DNA of 64,000 bases from Flavobacterium beibuense. GTDB lineage: Bacteria > Bacteroidota > Bacteroidia > Flavobacteriales > Flavobacteriaceae. Where the stretch lies: positions 248,001-312,000 of the forward strand of contig NZ_JUIW01000002.1 in the NCBI RefSeq assembly GCF_004151245.1, written 5' to 3'. The notes beneath the pieces were generated by a model, which saw only the letters and a list, made by a program, of their open reading frames with translations, did not search any database and was not told the DNA's origin. Each line of letters begins with the position of its first letter. The stretch's first letter is position 1. Both the position numbers and the translations under genes were made by a program. This document shows positions 17,377-25,953 of the stretch, piece after piece.

Positions 17377-17982
17377 ATGGCATTAGACTGGCTTATAGGG
17401 ACAAACCTACCACAATTCTGGAAAAACTATCTTGCTCATTTTGAAAAGGAGGAAAAACAGGAAGTACATAAACGTTATGTAGTTTTTGATATGGAAACTA
17501 CAGGTCTTAACTGGCGTGAAGATGTTATACTTTCTATTGGTGCCATTGGTATAAATGATAATGCCATTGAAATAAGAGATTTCTTTGAGATTTTCATCAG
17601 GCAGGAAAAATTTAATCCGCAATCTATTGCTTTCAGTGGTGTTTTTAAGGATGAGGAGGAGAAATATGTAGAGGCCGAAGCCATGATACAGTTTCTTAAC
17701 TTTATTCAAGATGCTACCCTGGTTAGTCATAATATAAATTTGGATATAGAAATGATTAATCTGGCCCTTAAGCGCTTGGAGTTAGGGAGATTGAAAAATG
17801 CTTTTATGGATACAAATGCCTTATACCAGCGTTGGCAACATCATGTCGAAGATACTCAGGTGAGCCTTGATGAAGTATGTGATGCCTTAAAAATAAACAA
17901 GAGCGATCGTTTAACTGCATCGGGTAATGCATACATAACCGCTCTTGTATTCTTAAAATTAAAAGCTAAACTTGGCTTTTAG
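17377..17982 (+). CDS. DnaQ-like 3'-5' exonuclease-fold protein with altered ExoIII motif
   Basis: The 201-residue protein has the RNase H-like exonuclease fold of DNA polymerase III epsilon. ExoI is intact (VVFDMETTGL, Asp38 and Glu40) and ExoII has SHNINLDIEM with its Asp. The ExoIII segment reads RLTASGNAYITAL where active relatives have RHTALGDAYMTA-like sequence: the catalytic His and the last metal-binding Asp are replaced by Leu and Asn. It may thus bind nucleic acid or nucleotides without cleaving them. It is translated right after the DUF294 protein, so it probably works with that regulator and not in replication. Confidence 0.85.
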   Translation: MALDWLIGTNLPQFWKNYLAHFEKEEKQEVHKRYVVFDMETTGLNWREDVILSIGAIGINDNAIEIRDFFEIFIRQEKFNPQSIAFSGVFKDEEEKYVEAEAMIQFLNFIQDATLVSHNINLDIEMINLALKRLELGRLKNAFMDTNALYQRWQHHVEDTQVSLDEVCDALKINKSDRLTASGNAYITALVFLKLKAKLGF

Positions 17983-17984
17983 AT

Positions 17985-18437
17985 TTATAAATTATCCCTT
18001 TTATAAAAAATATAATCGGTAACTAATGGTGCTAAGCCATGTAATTTAGAATCTGTAGCTATTTGCCCCCTGTGATAGGTTGAGTGGTTTACAACATGAA
18101 AAAGCATATCCCTTATGATGTTTATAAATTCCTCTCCTTTTGAGTTAAAATAGCTTATTCTCTCTTCTAAATTAAATGAATCGATTATTCGTATTGAATT
18201 TTGGAAATTTACCTCATTAATTTTCTTAAGGTTTATTACAGGGCGCATTTCCCAAACCTGTGTTTTACAATCTTTTTTCTCGATTCTACTGTTCCATATT
18301 TCGTGAGCATTAATGGTATGATTTATTAGTACTAACGATTTTTCCGGAATAGCATCTTTACTTTGCAGTAAGCTGTCAATTAACTTACTGTTGAAAGTAT
18401 ATGTATATTCAAAAATTTCTTTTAAAAATGTTTTCAT
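17985..18437 (-). CDS. DinB-family protein
   Basis: The 150-residue protein is a four-helix-bundle DinB/YfiT-type protein. Metal-binding histidines are suggested by INHTINAHEIW (about residues 36-46) and by HVVNHSTYHRGQI near the end, the most characteristic family motif. DinB-like proteins are often metal-dependent thiol transferases or damage-induced proteins of unknown function. An upstream in-frame start at 18482 would overlap the end of the next gene by 29 bp; the ATG at 18437 gives a normal DinB N-terminus (MKTFLKEIFEYT) and a clean 16-bp gap. It converges on the DnaQ-like gene. Confidence 0.87.
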   Translation of the reverse strand: MKTFLKEIFEYTYTFNSKLIDSLLQSKDAIPEKSLVLINHTINAHEIWNSRIEKKDCKTQVWEMRPVINLKKINEVNFQNSIRIIDSFNLEERISYFNSKGEEFINIIRDMLFHVVNHSTYHRGQIATDSKLHGLAPLVTDYIFYKRDNL

Positions 18438-18453
18438 ACTAATAGCTGTTTGT

Positions 18454-19110
18454 TTAATATTTGCAGCCCCGCTCAATAACAAGAACTTTTTTTAGTTTCT
18501 TATAATCTGTCAGAATCATTTTTTCAAGCAGTTCCTCATCCTTAACAATATAAGTTTGCCTGAAAAGCCCACTTGGAAGTGTTTTTCCTGATGCCCAGCA
18601 GAAGTAAGGAATAGTACCAGGAGTTACATTAGGAAGGTGAAATTCTGTACTTTTTTGAATTATAAAGTGCCTCTCACCGGATTCTTTAGCAGCTCCCGGA
18701 TCAACAGACCTTATGACATAATGCTGAAGTGTGTCTTTTTTAATAATAGTATCATTTAGTTTCTGGAAATCAAAACTAATAACAGAGTTTTTAGCATTAC
18801 TCAAATCCTGTTTTTCTGTAGAAGAACAGTTTACAATAATACTCTCTTCATTAAAAAAATCTTCTTTAGACATTTTAAGCATAGCCTTTTGTCCTGAAGC
18901 ATGTAAAAATGTTATTGTTACATTTTTACCTTTTTCTAAAACAGACAGTATGTAGCTGTTATCTTTTGAGTTAGAAAATTCAAAAGTTTTGTCTACATCT
19001 GTTTTCTCGTCTTTTTTGAACTGATACTCAGAGTACGTGTCAAATTCATATCGCTGCCCAAATCCTGCAAAGGAAATAAGCAGCAATAGTGCTGTAAAGT
19101 GTTTGTTCAT
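18454..19110 (-). CDS. secreted hypothetical protein
   Basis: The 218-residue product has a signal peptide (MNKHFTALLLLISFAGFG, cut before Gln19) and a beta-rich mature region with no motif I recognise. It contains two cysteines in the mature part plus one close to the C-terminus (RGCKY). The leader immediately upstream, on the minus strand, is about 43 bases without a single G (A/C-rich with CAACAACC-like runs), which would leave the start codon unstructured. It lies 47 bp downstream of acs and 16 bp upstream of the DinB gene on the same strand, so read-through from acs is possible. Function unknown. Confidence 0.75.
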   Translation of the reverse strand: MNKHFTALLLLISFAGFGQRYEFDTYSEYQFKKDEKTDVDKTFEFSNSKDNSYILSVLEKGKNVTITFLHASGQKAMLKMSKEDFFNEESIIVNCSSTEKQDLSNAKNSVISFDFQKLNDTIIKKDTLQHYVIRSVDPGAAKESGERHFIIQKSTEFHLPNVTPGTIPYFCWASGKTLPSGLFRQTYIVKDEELLEKMILTDYKKLKKVLVIERGCKY

Positions 19111-19157
19111 GGTTGGTTTGGTTGTTGTTTAGTTTTTAGTTGGATGTTGGGATTTAT

Positions 19158-21065
19158 TTATAATCTTTCATTTTTTATTTCGTCTACAATTTCAGGGTTT
19201 AACAATGTTGTTGTATCTCCAAAGTTAGAAAAGTCGCCTTCTGCAATCTTTCTCAATATTCGGCGCATAATCTTTCCGGAACGCGTTTTAGGCAATCCTG
19301 ATACGAATTGAATTTTATCCAGTTTTGCAATAGGGCCTATATGGCTTGATATATGCTCGTTAATTTCTTTTTTAAGGTTTTCTCTGTTTCGGTCTTCACC
19401 CGATTCTTTAAGAATAATGAATCCGTAAAGGGCATTGCCTTTTACATCGTGAGGAAAACCAACAATTGCAGATTCTGCAACTGCAGGATGCTCATTTATA
19501 GCATCTTCGATAGGTGCAGTGCCCAGGTTATGACCGGATACGATAACTACGTCGTCTACCCTACCGGTAATACGGTAATAACCTACTTCATCTCTAAGAG
19601 CTCCGTCTCCTGTAAAATATTTACCGGGATAAGCAGTAAAGTATGTTTCTTTAAATCGTTGGTGATCTCCCCATATGGTACGTGCCATTCCCGGCCAAGG
19701 GAATTTAATACAAAGGCTTCCCACTACCTGATTATCTTCTATCTCATTACGCCTCTCATCCATTAGTACGGGCTGTACTCCCGGTAATGGTAAAGTAGCA
19801 TAAGTTGGTTTAGTTGGCGTAACAAATGGTATAGGTGATATCATTATACCGCCTGTTTCAGTTTGCCACCAGGTGTCCACAATAGGAGATTTCTTTTTAC
19901 CAACATGGTCATTGTACCAGTGCCATGCTTCCTCATTTATAGGTTCGCCTACAGATCCTATTATTTTAAGTGAAGAAAGATTGTACTTATCTACCCATTC
20001 CCAGTTTTCTTTGGCAAGTGAACGGATAGCTGTTGGTGCAGTATAGAACTGGGTTACTTTGTGTTTATCGATTACTTCCCAAAAACGCCCAAAATCAGGA
20101 TAAGATGGGACACCTTCAAAAATAACAGTTGTTGCACCGTTTAATAGCGGACCATAAACTATATAAGAGTGCCCTGTTATCCAGCCTATATCAGCTGTAC
20201 ACCAGTACACATCATTCTCTTCATAATTAAATATATTCTTAAAGGTATAAGCAGTGTAAACCATATAACCTGCCGTAGTGTGTAGCATACCTTTAGGTTT
20301 ACCGGTAGAACCAGAAGTATAAAGTATAAATAAAGGATCTTCAGCATCCATAATTTCTGCAACATGGTTAGGTTGTGCAGCATCTAAAAGGGGTTGAAGC
20401 CATTCGTCGCGTCCCTCCTTCATTGTAACAGTGCTGTTAGTTCTTTTTACAACCAGTGTTTTTTCAACACAGTCACATTTTTCAAGTGCTTCATCAATTA
20501 TGCTTTTCAGTTCTATGGTTTTGTTTCCTCTATATCCTCCATCGGCAGTAACAACAAGTTTACATTGTGAATCCAGTATTCTTGCGGCAACGGCAGAAGC
20601 AGAGAAACCGGCAAAAATTACCGAATGCACGGCACCTATTCTTGCACAGGCTAAAACGGTAACTGCCAGTTCGGGTATCATAGGCAGGTATATACATACC
20701 CTATCCCCTTTTTTAATGCCCTGGTCTTTTAGTACGTTTGCCATTTTGGTTACCCTGTCATATAACTCATTATAAGTTATATGTTGTGCTTCCTCTTTAG
20801 GGTCGTTAGGTTCAAATATAATAGCTGTTTTGTCTCCCCTTTTAGAAAGATGCCTGTCTATACAGTTTTTTGTAATGTTTACTTTGGCGTTTAAAAACCA
20901 TTTCACATCAGCCTCCTGCATATCAAACTCGACAACCTTATCCCATTTCTGGTACCAGGTAAAGTTTTCATCTGCTATTTTATCCCAAAATTTGCGGGGT
21001 TCTCTTATAGATTTATTATAGTGCTTAAAATATTGTTCAAGACTTTTTACCTGATAGTAACTCAT
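19158..21065 (-). CDS. acs: acetyl-CoA synthetase
   Basis: Acs activates acetate to acetyl-CoA through acetyl-AMP. The adenylate-forming core YTSGSTGKPKG is present near residue 250, with the WWQTETGG acetate-pocket motif near 400. The C-terminal GRVDDVV hinge and KTRSGKIMRR follow; its second Lys is the site of regulatory acetylation in well-studied Acs enzymes. The length of 635 residues is standard. A TATTTTTG -7 box on the minus strand (21110-21117) lies upstream. It is divergent from the aromatic degradation operon, and a perfect palindrome lies in the shared intergenic region. No acetate permease gene is adjacent. Confidence 0.96.
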   Translation of the reverse strand: MSYYQVKSLEQYFKHYNKSIREPRKFWDKIADENFTWYQKWDKVVEFDMQEADVKWFLNAKVNITKNCIDRHLSKRGDKTAIIFEPNDPKEEAQHITYNELYDRVTKMANVLKDQGIKKGDRVCIYLPMIPELAVTVLACARIGAVHSVIFAGFSASAVAARILDSQCKLVVTADGGYRGNKTIELKSIIDEALEKCDCVEKTLVVKRTNSTVTMKEGRDEWLQPLLDAAQPNHVAEIMDAEDPLFILYTSGSTGKPKGMLHTTAGYMVYTAYTFKNIFNYEENDVYWCTADIGWITGHSYIVYGPLLNGATTVIFEGVPSYPDFGRFWEVIDKHKVTQFYTAPTAIRSLAKENWEWVDKYNLSSLKIIGSVGEPINEEAWHWYNDHVGKKKSPIVDTWWQTETGGIMISPIPFVTPTKPTYATLPLPGVQPVLMDERRNEIEDNQVVGSLCIKFPWPGMARTIWGDHQRFKETYFTAYPGKYFTGDGALRDEVGYYRITGRVDDVVIVSGHNLGTAPIEDAINEHPAVAESAIVGFPHDVKGNALYGFIILKESGEDRNRENLKKEINEHISSHIGPIAKLDKIQFVSGLPKTRSGKIMRRILRKIAEGDFSNFGDTTTLLNPEIVDEIKNERL

Positions 21066-21154
21066 CTTAATTATGCGGTTTTAATTGTTAAAAGTCAAAT
21101 AAGTCCTAACAAAAATACAATAATTAGGTGCACTTCTGTATGGCATTTCGGATA

Positions 21155-21168
21155 AAAATCATGATTTT
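21155..21168. promoter_or_regulatory. perfect palindrome between acs and the aromatic operon
   Basis: AAAATCATGATTTT is a perfect 14-bp palindrome in the 335-bp divergent intergenic region (21066-21400). That region otherwise holds only promoter-like boxes and a very short ORF. It is a candidate operator for acs, the catabolic operon, or both. No regulator gene is encoded next to it. Confidence 0.4.
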
Positions 21169-21237
21169 CTCGATAAAGTAAAAAATATACTTAAAACACG
21201 ATTTTTTTATTTAGTACATAATTTTAAATATATTTTT

Positions 21238-21264
21238 TTGAAATTTATTTAAATTTTAAATTTG
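21238..21264 (+). promoter_or_regulatory. candidate promoter of the aromatic degradation operon
   Basis: TTG (21238-21240) is followed after 16 bp by TAAATTTG (21257-21264), an exact -7 box with spacing one base below the usual range. This would give a leader of about 130 bases before the first gene. That leader contains a 16-codon ORF (21293-21343). A weaker box closer to the gene (TTTATTTG, 21373-21380) cannot be excluded. Confidence 0.45.
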
Positions 21265-21400
21265 CTGTTGATCAGTAAAATAACAACCAATAATGAAAAG
21301 AAATTTAAATAATTCTTTTTTAAACTATGTCTTTATAACATAAATATGTAAAAAATGATAATATTTTTTTCTTTTATTTGCAATATATATTAATACCGAT

Positions 21401-22009
21401 ATGATAATTGACCCGGCACATACAAGCCAAAGTGACGTTTATAAAATCCTTACCGGATCGGTTATTCCACGACCTATAGGATGGATATCCACAATAAGTG
21501 AAGACGGAGTACCGAATCTTGCTCCCTTTTCGTTTTTTAATGTTGTGGGCGAAGATCCGCCACATGTAATGTTTTCTACCGTAAGGCCCGGAAACTCTAA
21601 TAAAGATACCCTTAACAATGTACTCGCGACAAAACAATTTGTAGTAAATATGGCCGTTGAAGAACTGGTTGAAGCGGTAAATACAAGCTCTGCCTCCCTT
21701 CCTCCTAATGTTAATGAGTTTGATTATGCAGGAGTTACACAGGCTCCGGGTATTAAGGTAAAAGCACCAAGAGTACTGGAAAGTCCTATAAACTTTGAAT
21801 GTGAGCTAGTACATCATTATACACTTGAGGACCACAAACATGGAGGGGCTACCATTATGATAGGACGTGTAGTAATGTTTCACGTTGATGAAAGCGTATT
21901 ATTAGATAATTATAAAATTAATCCTGAAGTATATAAACCTGTGGCCAGACTGGCAGGTTCTAACTATGCTAAACTGGGAGAAGTTTTTTCAATAAAAAGA
22001 CCTCAATAA
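21401..22009 (+). CDS. flavin reductase-like FMN-binding protein
   Basis: The 202-residue product belongs to the flavin reductase/split-barrel FMN-binding family: TGSVIPRPIGWISTIS near residue 20, NLAPFSFFNVV, and NKDTLNNVLATKQFVVN. These are features of the DIM6/NTAB-like subgroup. Such proteins reduce FMN or FAD with NAD(P)H, or use bound flavin themselves. As the first gene of the operon, with its stop overlapping the next start (TAATG), it is translationally coupled to the monooxygenase/OYE fusion. It could supply reduced flavin, although the fusion enzyme type usually reduces its own. It could also act on a pathway intermediate. Confidence 0.85.
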   Translation: MIIDPAHTSQSDVYKILTGSVIPRPIGWISTISEDGVPNLAPFSFFNVVGEDPPHVMFSTVRPGNSNKDTLNNVLATKQFVVNMAVEELVEAVNTSSASLPPNVNEFDYAGVTQAPGIKVKAPRVLESPINFECELVHHYTLEDHKHGGATIMIGRVVMFHVDESVLLDNYKINPEVYKPVARLAGSNYAKLGEVFSIKRPQ

Positions 22010-24321
22010 TGAAAATAACAGTTATCGGCGGCGGACCCGGCGGTTTATACTTTTCGATATTAACTAAGAAAGCTATTCCTGATTGTGATATTACTGTTTA
22101 TGAACGTAACAAAGCTGACGATTCCTTTGGCTTTGGGGTAGTATTCTCAGATGAAACCTTAAGCGAATTCTTAACACGAGACCCTCAGTCGTATGATCTA
22201 ATAAGGAGCAGGTTTGCTTATTGGGATGAGCTTGATGTAGCCCGAAATGGTGAGAAAGTACGCATTACAGGTAATGGTTTTTGCGGATGTTCCCGTAAAA
22301 CACTTTTACAGTTATTACAGCAACGATGCCGTGAAGAAGGACTAAAACTAAATTTTGAAGCTAATGTAGATGATGTTTCACAGTTTAGTGATTCCGATAT
22401 TATAGTGGCAGCCGATGGTATTAACAGCTGTATAAGAGATAAATTTGCTACAGAGTTTGGAACCGAAATCAAGATGCAGAACAATCGTTTTGTATGGTTA
22501 GGTTCTACAAGACCACTTGATGCCTTTACCTATTTCTTTAGGGAAACACCACACGGAACTTTTGTGGCACATACTTATCAGTATGAAGAAGGTATGAGTA
22601 CCTGGATATTTGAAACTACCGATGAGACATGGCAAAAAGCAGGTTTTAGCGTTACTGATGAGCAGGACACTATTGCAAAATTATCAGAAATGTTTAAGGA
22701 AGAACTTGACGGACATTCGTTGATTTCCAACAGGTCACACTGGAGACAATTTCCTGCGGTTACCAATAAAAACTGGAGTAAAGACAATATAGTATTATTA
22801 GGAGATGCCAAGGCAACTGCCCACTACTCTATCGGTTCGGGTACTAAACTGGCTATGGAGTGTGCTATTGCACTGGCCGATTCGGTAATAAAATACAGAA
22901 CAGACACAAAAGCTGTTTTTGAGAACTACGAAAAGCTTAGAAGAAATCGTGTAGAGGTTATTCAACATGCTGCAAATGTTTCTCTTGAATGGTTTGAAAA
23001 TATGGACAGGCATATTAAGCATGATTTTATGCAGTTTGCCTTTAGTGTAATGACAAGGGCTAAAAAAGTAACTTTTGAAAATCTTGCACTAAGGGATTCA
23101 TCCTTTACTCAAAAAGTTCTGGAAGAATTTAATACAAGAACTGAAAATAAGAACCTTAAAACTTCTGCCGCTTTTACATCTTTCCAATTAAGGAAAATGA
23201 AGTTGGATAACAGGATTGTTATGAGTCCCATGGAACAATATTCTGCCGTGGACGGACTTGTAAACGACTGGCACCTGATGCACTATGGTTCAAGGGCTGT
23301 TGGCGGTATAGGGTTAGTCCTTACCGAAGCTACAGCTGTATCCCCTACAGGCAGGATCACTCTAGGATGTCCGGGAATATGGTCTGAAGAACAAGTCGCA
23401 GCATGGGAAAGAATTACTGATTTTATACACTTAAACAGTACTTCTAAAATAGGAATGCAAATAGGCCACTCAGGCAGAAAAGGAGCTGTAAAATTCCCTT
23501 GGGAAGGCAATAATGAGCCATTAGAAAATGCATGGGGATTAATGTCGGCCTCCCCTATTCCGTTTAACAATAAAATAGAAACTCCTGAGGAAATGACACA
23601 GGAAGATATGGATATCATAGCTTCTGAGTTTGTAACAGCCGCACAAAATGCAGATAAAGCAGGATTTGATATGATTGAATTACAAGCTCATCACGGATTC
23701 CTGTTAGCTTCATTCCTTTCTCCTCTAACTAATATACGTAATGATGAGTTTGGCGGAAGCATAGAAAACAGACTGAAGTTTCCTATAAGGGTATTTAGAG
23801 AAATGAGGGCTGCGTTCAATCCAAACAAACCTATGAGTGTAAGGATTTCTGCTTGTGACTGGGCAGAGAACGGGATTACTGAAAACGATGTTGTAAAAAT
23901 AGCCGAAGCCTTTAAAGAAGCCGGGGCTGATATTATAAATGTTTCTACCGGATTAACAGTAGAAAATCAAAAACCAGCAGTGGGAAGAATGTGGCAAACC
24001 CCATTCTCTGATATGGTTAGAAATGAAGCAAATGTACCAACAATAACTGCGGGGTATATTCAGGATATAGACCAGATCAATACCATTTTACTTAATGGTC
24101 GTGCCGATTTAGTTGCACTTGGAAAAACATTACTGTTAGACCCTTCCTTTGTCAGGAATGCACAGGCTTATGAACAGCATAAGGCTGACAATTTAGACGG
24201 CTTGGGGATACCAAAACCTTATTCTTTTGCTACTTCTCACCTTTACCCGTACAGGGCTGGTGAACGCAAAATGATGGAAGGAATGAAAAAAGCACTTAAA
24301 CCTTTAACTCATAAAAAGTAA
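22009..24321 (+). CDS. bifunctional FAD monooxygenase / Old Yellow Enzyme (salicylyl-CoA 5-hydroxylase or 2-aminobenzoyl-CoA monooxygenase/reductase type)
   Basis: The N-terminal half (about 1-375) is a class A flavoprotein monooxygenase. It has the dinucleotide fold GGGPGG at 7-12, a DG segment (VAADGINS) and the flavin-ribityl motif GDAKATAHYSIG. The C-terminal half (about 390-760) is an Old Yellow Enzyme barrel, with MSPMEQYSA, a QIGHSGRKG active-site strand, and SPLTNIRNDEFGGSIENR. This 770-residue architecture is that of salicylyl-CoA 5-hydroxylase and of 2-aminobenzoyl-CoA monooxygenase/reductase. Both hydroxylate an ortho-substituted benzoyl-CoA at C5. The gentisate dioxygenase gene in the operon favours salicylyl-CoA, giving gentisyl-CoA. 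The role of the reductase half is then unclear. Confidence 0.9.
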   Translation: MKITVIGGGPGGLYFSILTKKAIPDCDITVYERNKADDSFGFGVVFSDETLSEFLTRDPQSYDLIRSRFAYWDELDVARNGEKVRITGNGFCGCSRKTLLQLLQQRCREEGLKLNFEANVDDVSQFSDSDIIVAADGINSCIRDKFATEFGTEIKMQNNRFVWLGSTRPLDAFTYFFRETPHGTFVAHTYQYEEGMSTWIFETTDETWQKAGFSVTDEQDTIAKLSEMFKEELDGHSLISNRSHWRQFPAVTNKNWSKDNIVLLGDAKATAHYSIGSGTKLAMECAIALADSVIKYRTDTKAVFENYEKLRRNRVEVIQHAANVSLEWFENMDRHIKHDFMQFAFSVMTRAKKVTFENLALRDSSFTQKVLEEFNTRTENKNLKTSAAFTSFQLRKMKLDNRIVMSPMEQYSAVDGLVNDWHLMHYGSRAVGGIGLVLTEATAVSPTGRITLGCPGIWSEEQVAAWERITDFIHLNSTSKIGMQIGHSGRKGAVKFPWEGNNEPLENAWGLMSASPIPFNNKIETPEEMTQEDMDIIASEFVTAAQNADKAGFDMIELQAHHGFLLASFLSPLTNIRNDEFGGSIENRLKFPIRVFREMRAAFNPNKPMSVRISACDWAENGITENDVVKIAEAFKEAGADIINVSTGLTVENQKPAVGRMWQTPFSDMVRNEANVPTITAGYIQDIDQINTILLNGRADLVALGKTLLLDPSFVRNAQAYEQHKADNLDGLGIPKPYSFATSHLYPYRAGERKMMEGMKKALKPLTHKK

Positions 24322-24333
24322 TAAAGCATTATA

Positions 24334-25953
24334 GTGATGAAACATTACGAAGATAATTTTGCACACGATCATTTACCTTCTCAGGAATTACATGCCGAGT
24401 GTTTTACAGGGCATTCTGATTTTGAATTTCCGGAGGATTTAAACTGTGTGGAAAGGCTTTTAGACAGGCACATTGCCGGAGGTAACGGAAATAAGGTTGC
24501 CATACGCACTTTTGATACAGAATGGACCTATAAAGATTTATATGAAAAAGCGAACCAGATAGCTCATGTATTGACTGAAAATTTAGGCCTTGTTCCAGGT
24601 AACAGGGTACTTATTCGTTCGGCTAATAACCCTATGTATGTTGCCTGTTGGTTTGCAGTATTAAAAGCCGGAGGTATTGTAGTAGCCACTATGCCCCTTT
24701 TAAGGGAAAAAGAGCTTACGGTAATGGTTGAGAGTGCCAAAATATCACATGCATTATGTGATTACAGGCTTGAAGAGGAAATGATGGCTGTAAAGAGTCC
24801 GTTCCTAAAGCAGGTTATTACTTTTGACGGTTCGGGGAAAGGAATTTCTAAATTGGAAACCCTTATGGCCAATAAGCCAAAAACCTTTGATAATTACGCT
24901 ACCAAATCAGATTCGTTGTCTATTATAGGTTTCACATCCGGTACTACTGGAAGACCGAAGATGACATCTCATTATCACAAAGATATTTTACTGATTTGTG
25001 AAGCTTTCCCTAAATATTCATTACAACCTACTCCGGATGATGTCTTTACGGGTAGTCCGCCACTTGGTTTTACCTTTGGATTAGGAGGATTGGTATTGTT
25101 CCCGTTCTATTTTGGAGCTTCAACCTTTTTGATTGAAAAACCGGCTCCTGAGTTACTTTTACAGGCTATTCAGGACTACAAGATAACTATTTGCTTTACC
25201 GCTCCCACAGCCTGGAGGGTACTAACCCAAAAGGTTCAGGATTATGATATTTCATCCCTTCGCAAATGTGTTTCGGCGGGAGAAACGCTTCCTGTAAAGG
25301 TTTGGGAAGACTGGTACAAAGCTACAGGACTTAAAATCATAGATGGTATTGGCTCTACCGAAATACTGCATATCTTTATATCCTCCAATGAGGAAAACAT
25401 GCGTATTGGAGCAACCGGATTACCGGTTCGCGGCTATGAGGCAAAAATTATTGATGCTGATGGCAATGATATTGAAGATGGTACTGAGGGCCGACTTGCT
25501 GTGAGAGGAATTACAGGTTGTAAGTACCTTAACAGCCCTGAAAAACAAATGGAATATGTTCAGGGTGGCTGGAATGTTACAGGAGATATTTTCCGAAAGG
25601 ATAAAGAAGGATATTTTTGGTTTGTTGCCCGTGGTGATGATATGATTATCTCATCAGGGTATAACATTTCAGCAATTGAGGTGGAAAGTGTTTTACTAAC
25701 CAATGAAAACGTTTCGGAATGTGCTGTTGTGGGACTTCCTGATGAAAATCGCGGCATGCTTGTTTGCGCTTATATAGTACTAAAAGACAAGTCAAAAGCT
25801 TGTGACGAACTTACAAAGTCTATTCAGGATTGGTTCAAGGAAGCTGCTGCCCCTTACAAATATCCAAGAGAAATAAAATATGTTGATGTATTACCTAAAA
25901 CCGAAACGGGTAAAATACAGCGATTTAAATTAAAAAATACGGTACAGGCTTAA
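24334..25953 (+). CDS. aryl-CoA ligase (benzoate/2-aminobenzoate-CoA ligase family)
   Basis: The 539-residue AMP-binding enzyme has the P-loop-like FTSGTTGRPKMTSH near residue 205. It also has an adenylate-forming GIGSTE motif near 345, the hinge region GDDMII and the C-terminal catalytic Lys in KTETGKIQRF. The N-terminus and DGIGSTEILHIF segment look like benzoate-CoA or 2-aminobenzoate-CoA ligases and not like acyl-CoA synthetases for fatty acids. It would activate the aromatic acid (salicylate or anthranilate) to its CoA thioester, the substrate of the preceding gene product. It starts 12 bp after that gene and overlaps the thioesterase gene by one base. Confidence 0.9.
   Translation: MMKHYEDNFAHDHLPSQELHAECFTGHSDFEFPEDLNCVERLLDRHIAGGNGNKVAIRTFDTEWTYKDLYEKANQIAHVLTENLGLVPGNRVLIRSANNPMYVACWFAVLKAGGIVVATMPLLREKELTVMVESAKISHALCDYRLEEEMMAVKSPFLKQVITFDGSGKGISKLETLMANKPKTFDNYATKSDSLSIIGFTSGTTGRPKMTSHYHKDILLICEAFPKYSLQPTPDDVFTGSPPLGFTFGLGGLVLFPFYFGASTFLIEKPAPELLLQAIQDYKITICFTAPTAWRVLTQKVQDYDISSLRKCVSAGETLPVKVWEDWYKATGLKIIDGIGSTEILHIFISSNEENMRIGATGLPVRGYEAKIIDADGNDIEDGTEGRLAVRGITGCKYLNSPEKQMEYVQGGWNVTGDIFRKDKEGYFWFVARGDDMIISSGYNISAIEVESVLLTNENVSECAVVGLPDENRGMLVCAYIVLKDKSKACDELTKSIQDWFKEAAAPYKYPREIKYVDVLPKTETGKIQRFKLKNTVQA

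Noticed and set aside
17407..17730. 107-codon minus-strand ORF
   Set aside because: It lies fully inside the DnaQ-like gene on the other strand, and its product is a Phe/Leu/Ile-rich shadow with no recognisable domain.
18438..18482. Longer N-terminus of the DinB-family protein
   Set aside because: It would overlap the preceding gene by 29 bp and add residues unlike other DinB proteins.
19353..19766. 137-codon plus-strand ORF
   Set aside because: It is antisense to the acs gene, whose protein motifs are unambiguous.
21374..21637. 87-codon minus-strand ORF at the start of the aromatic operon
   Set aside because: It is antisense to the flavin reductase gene and its promoter region; the product has Cys/Tyr/Arg composition typical of a shadow frame.
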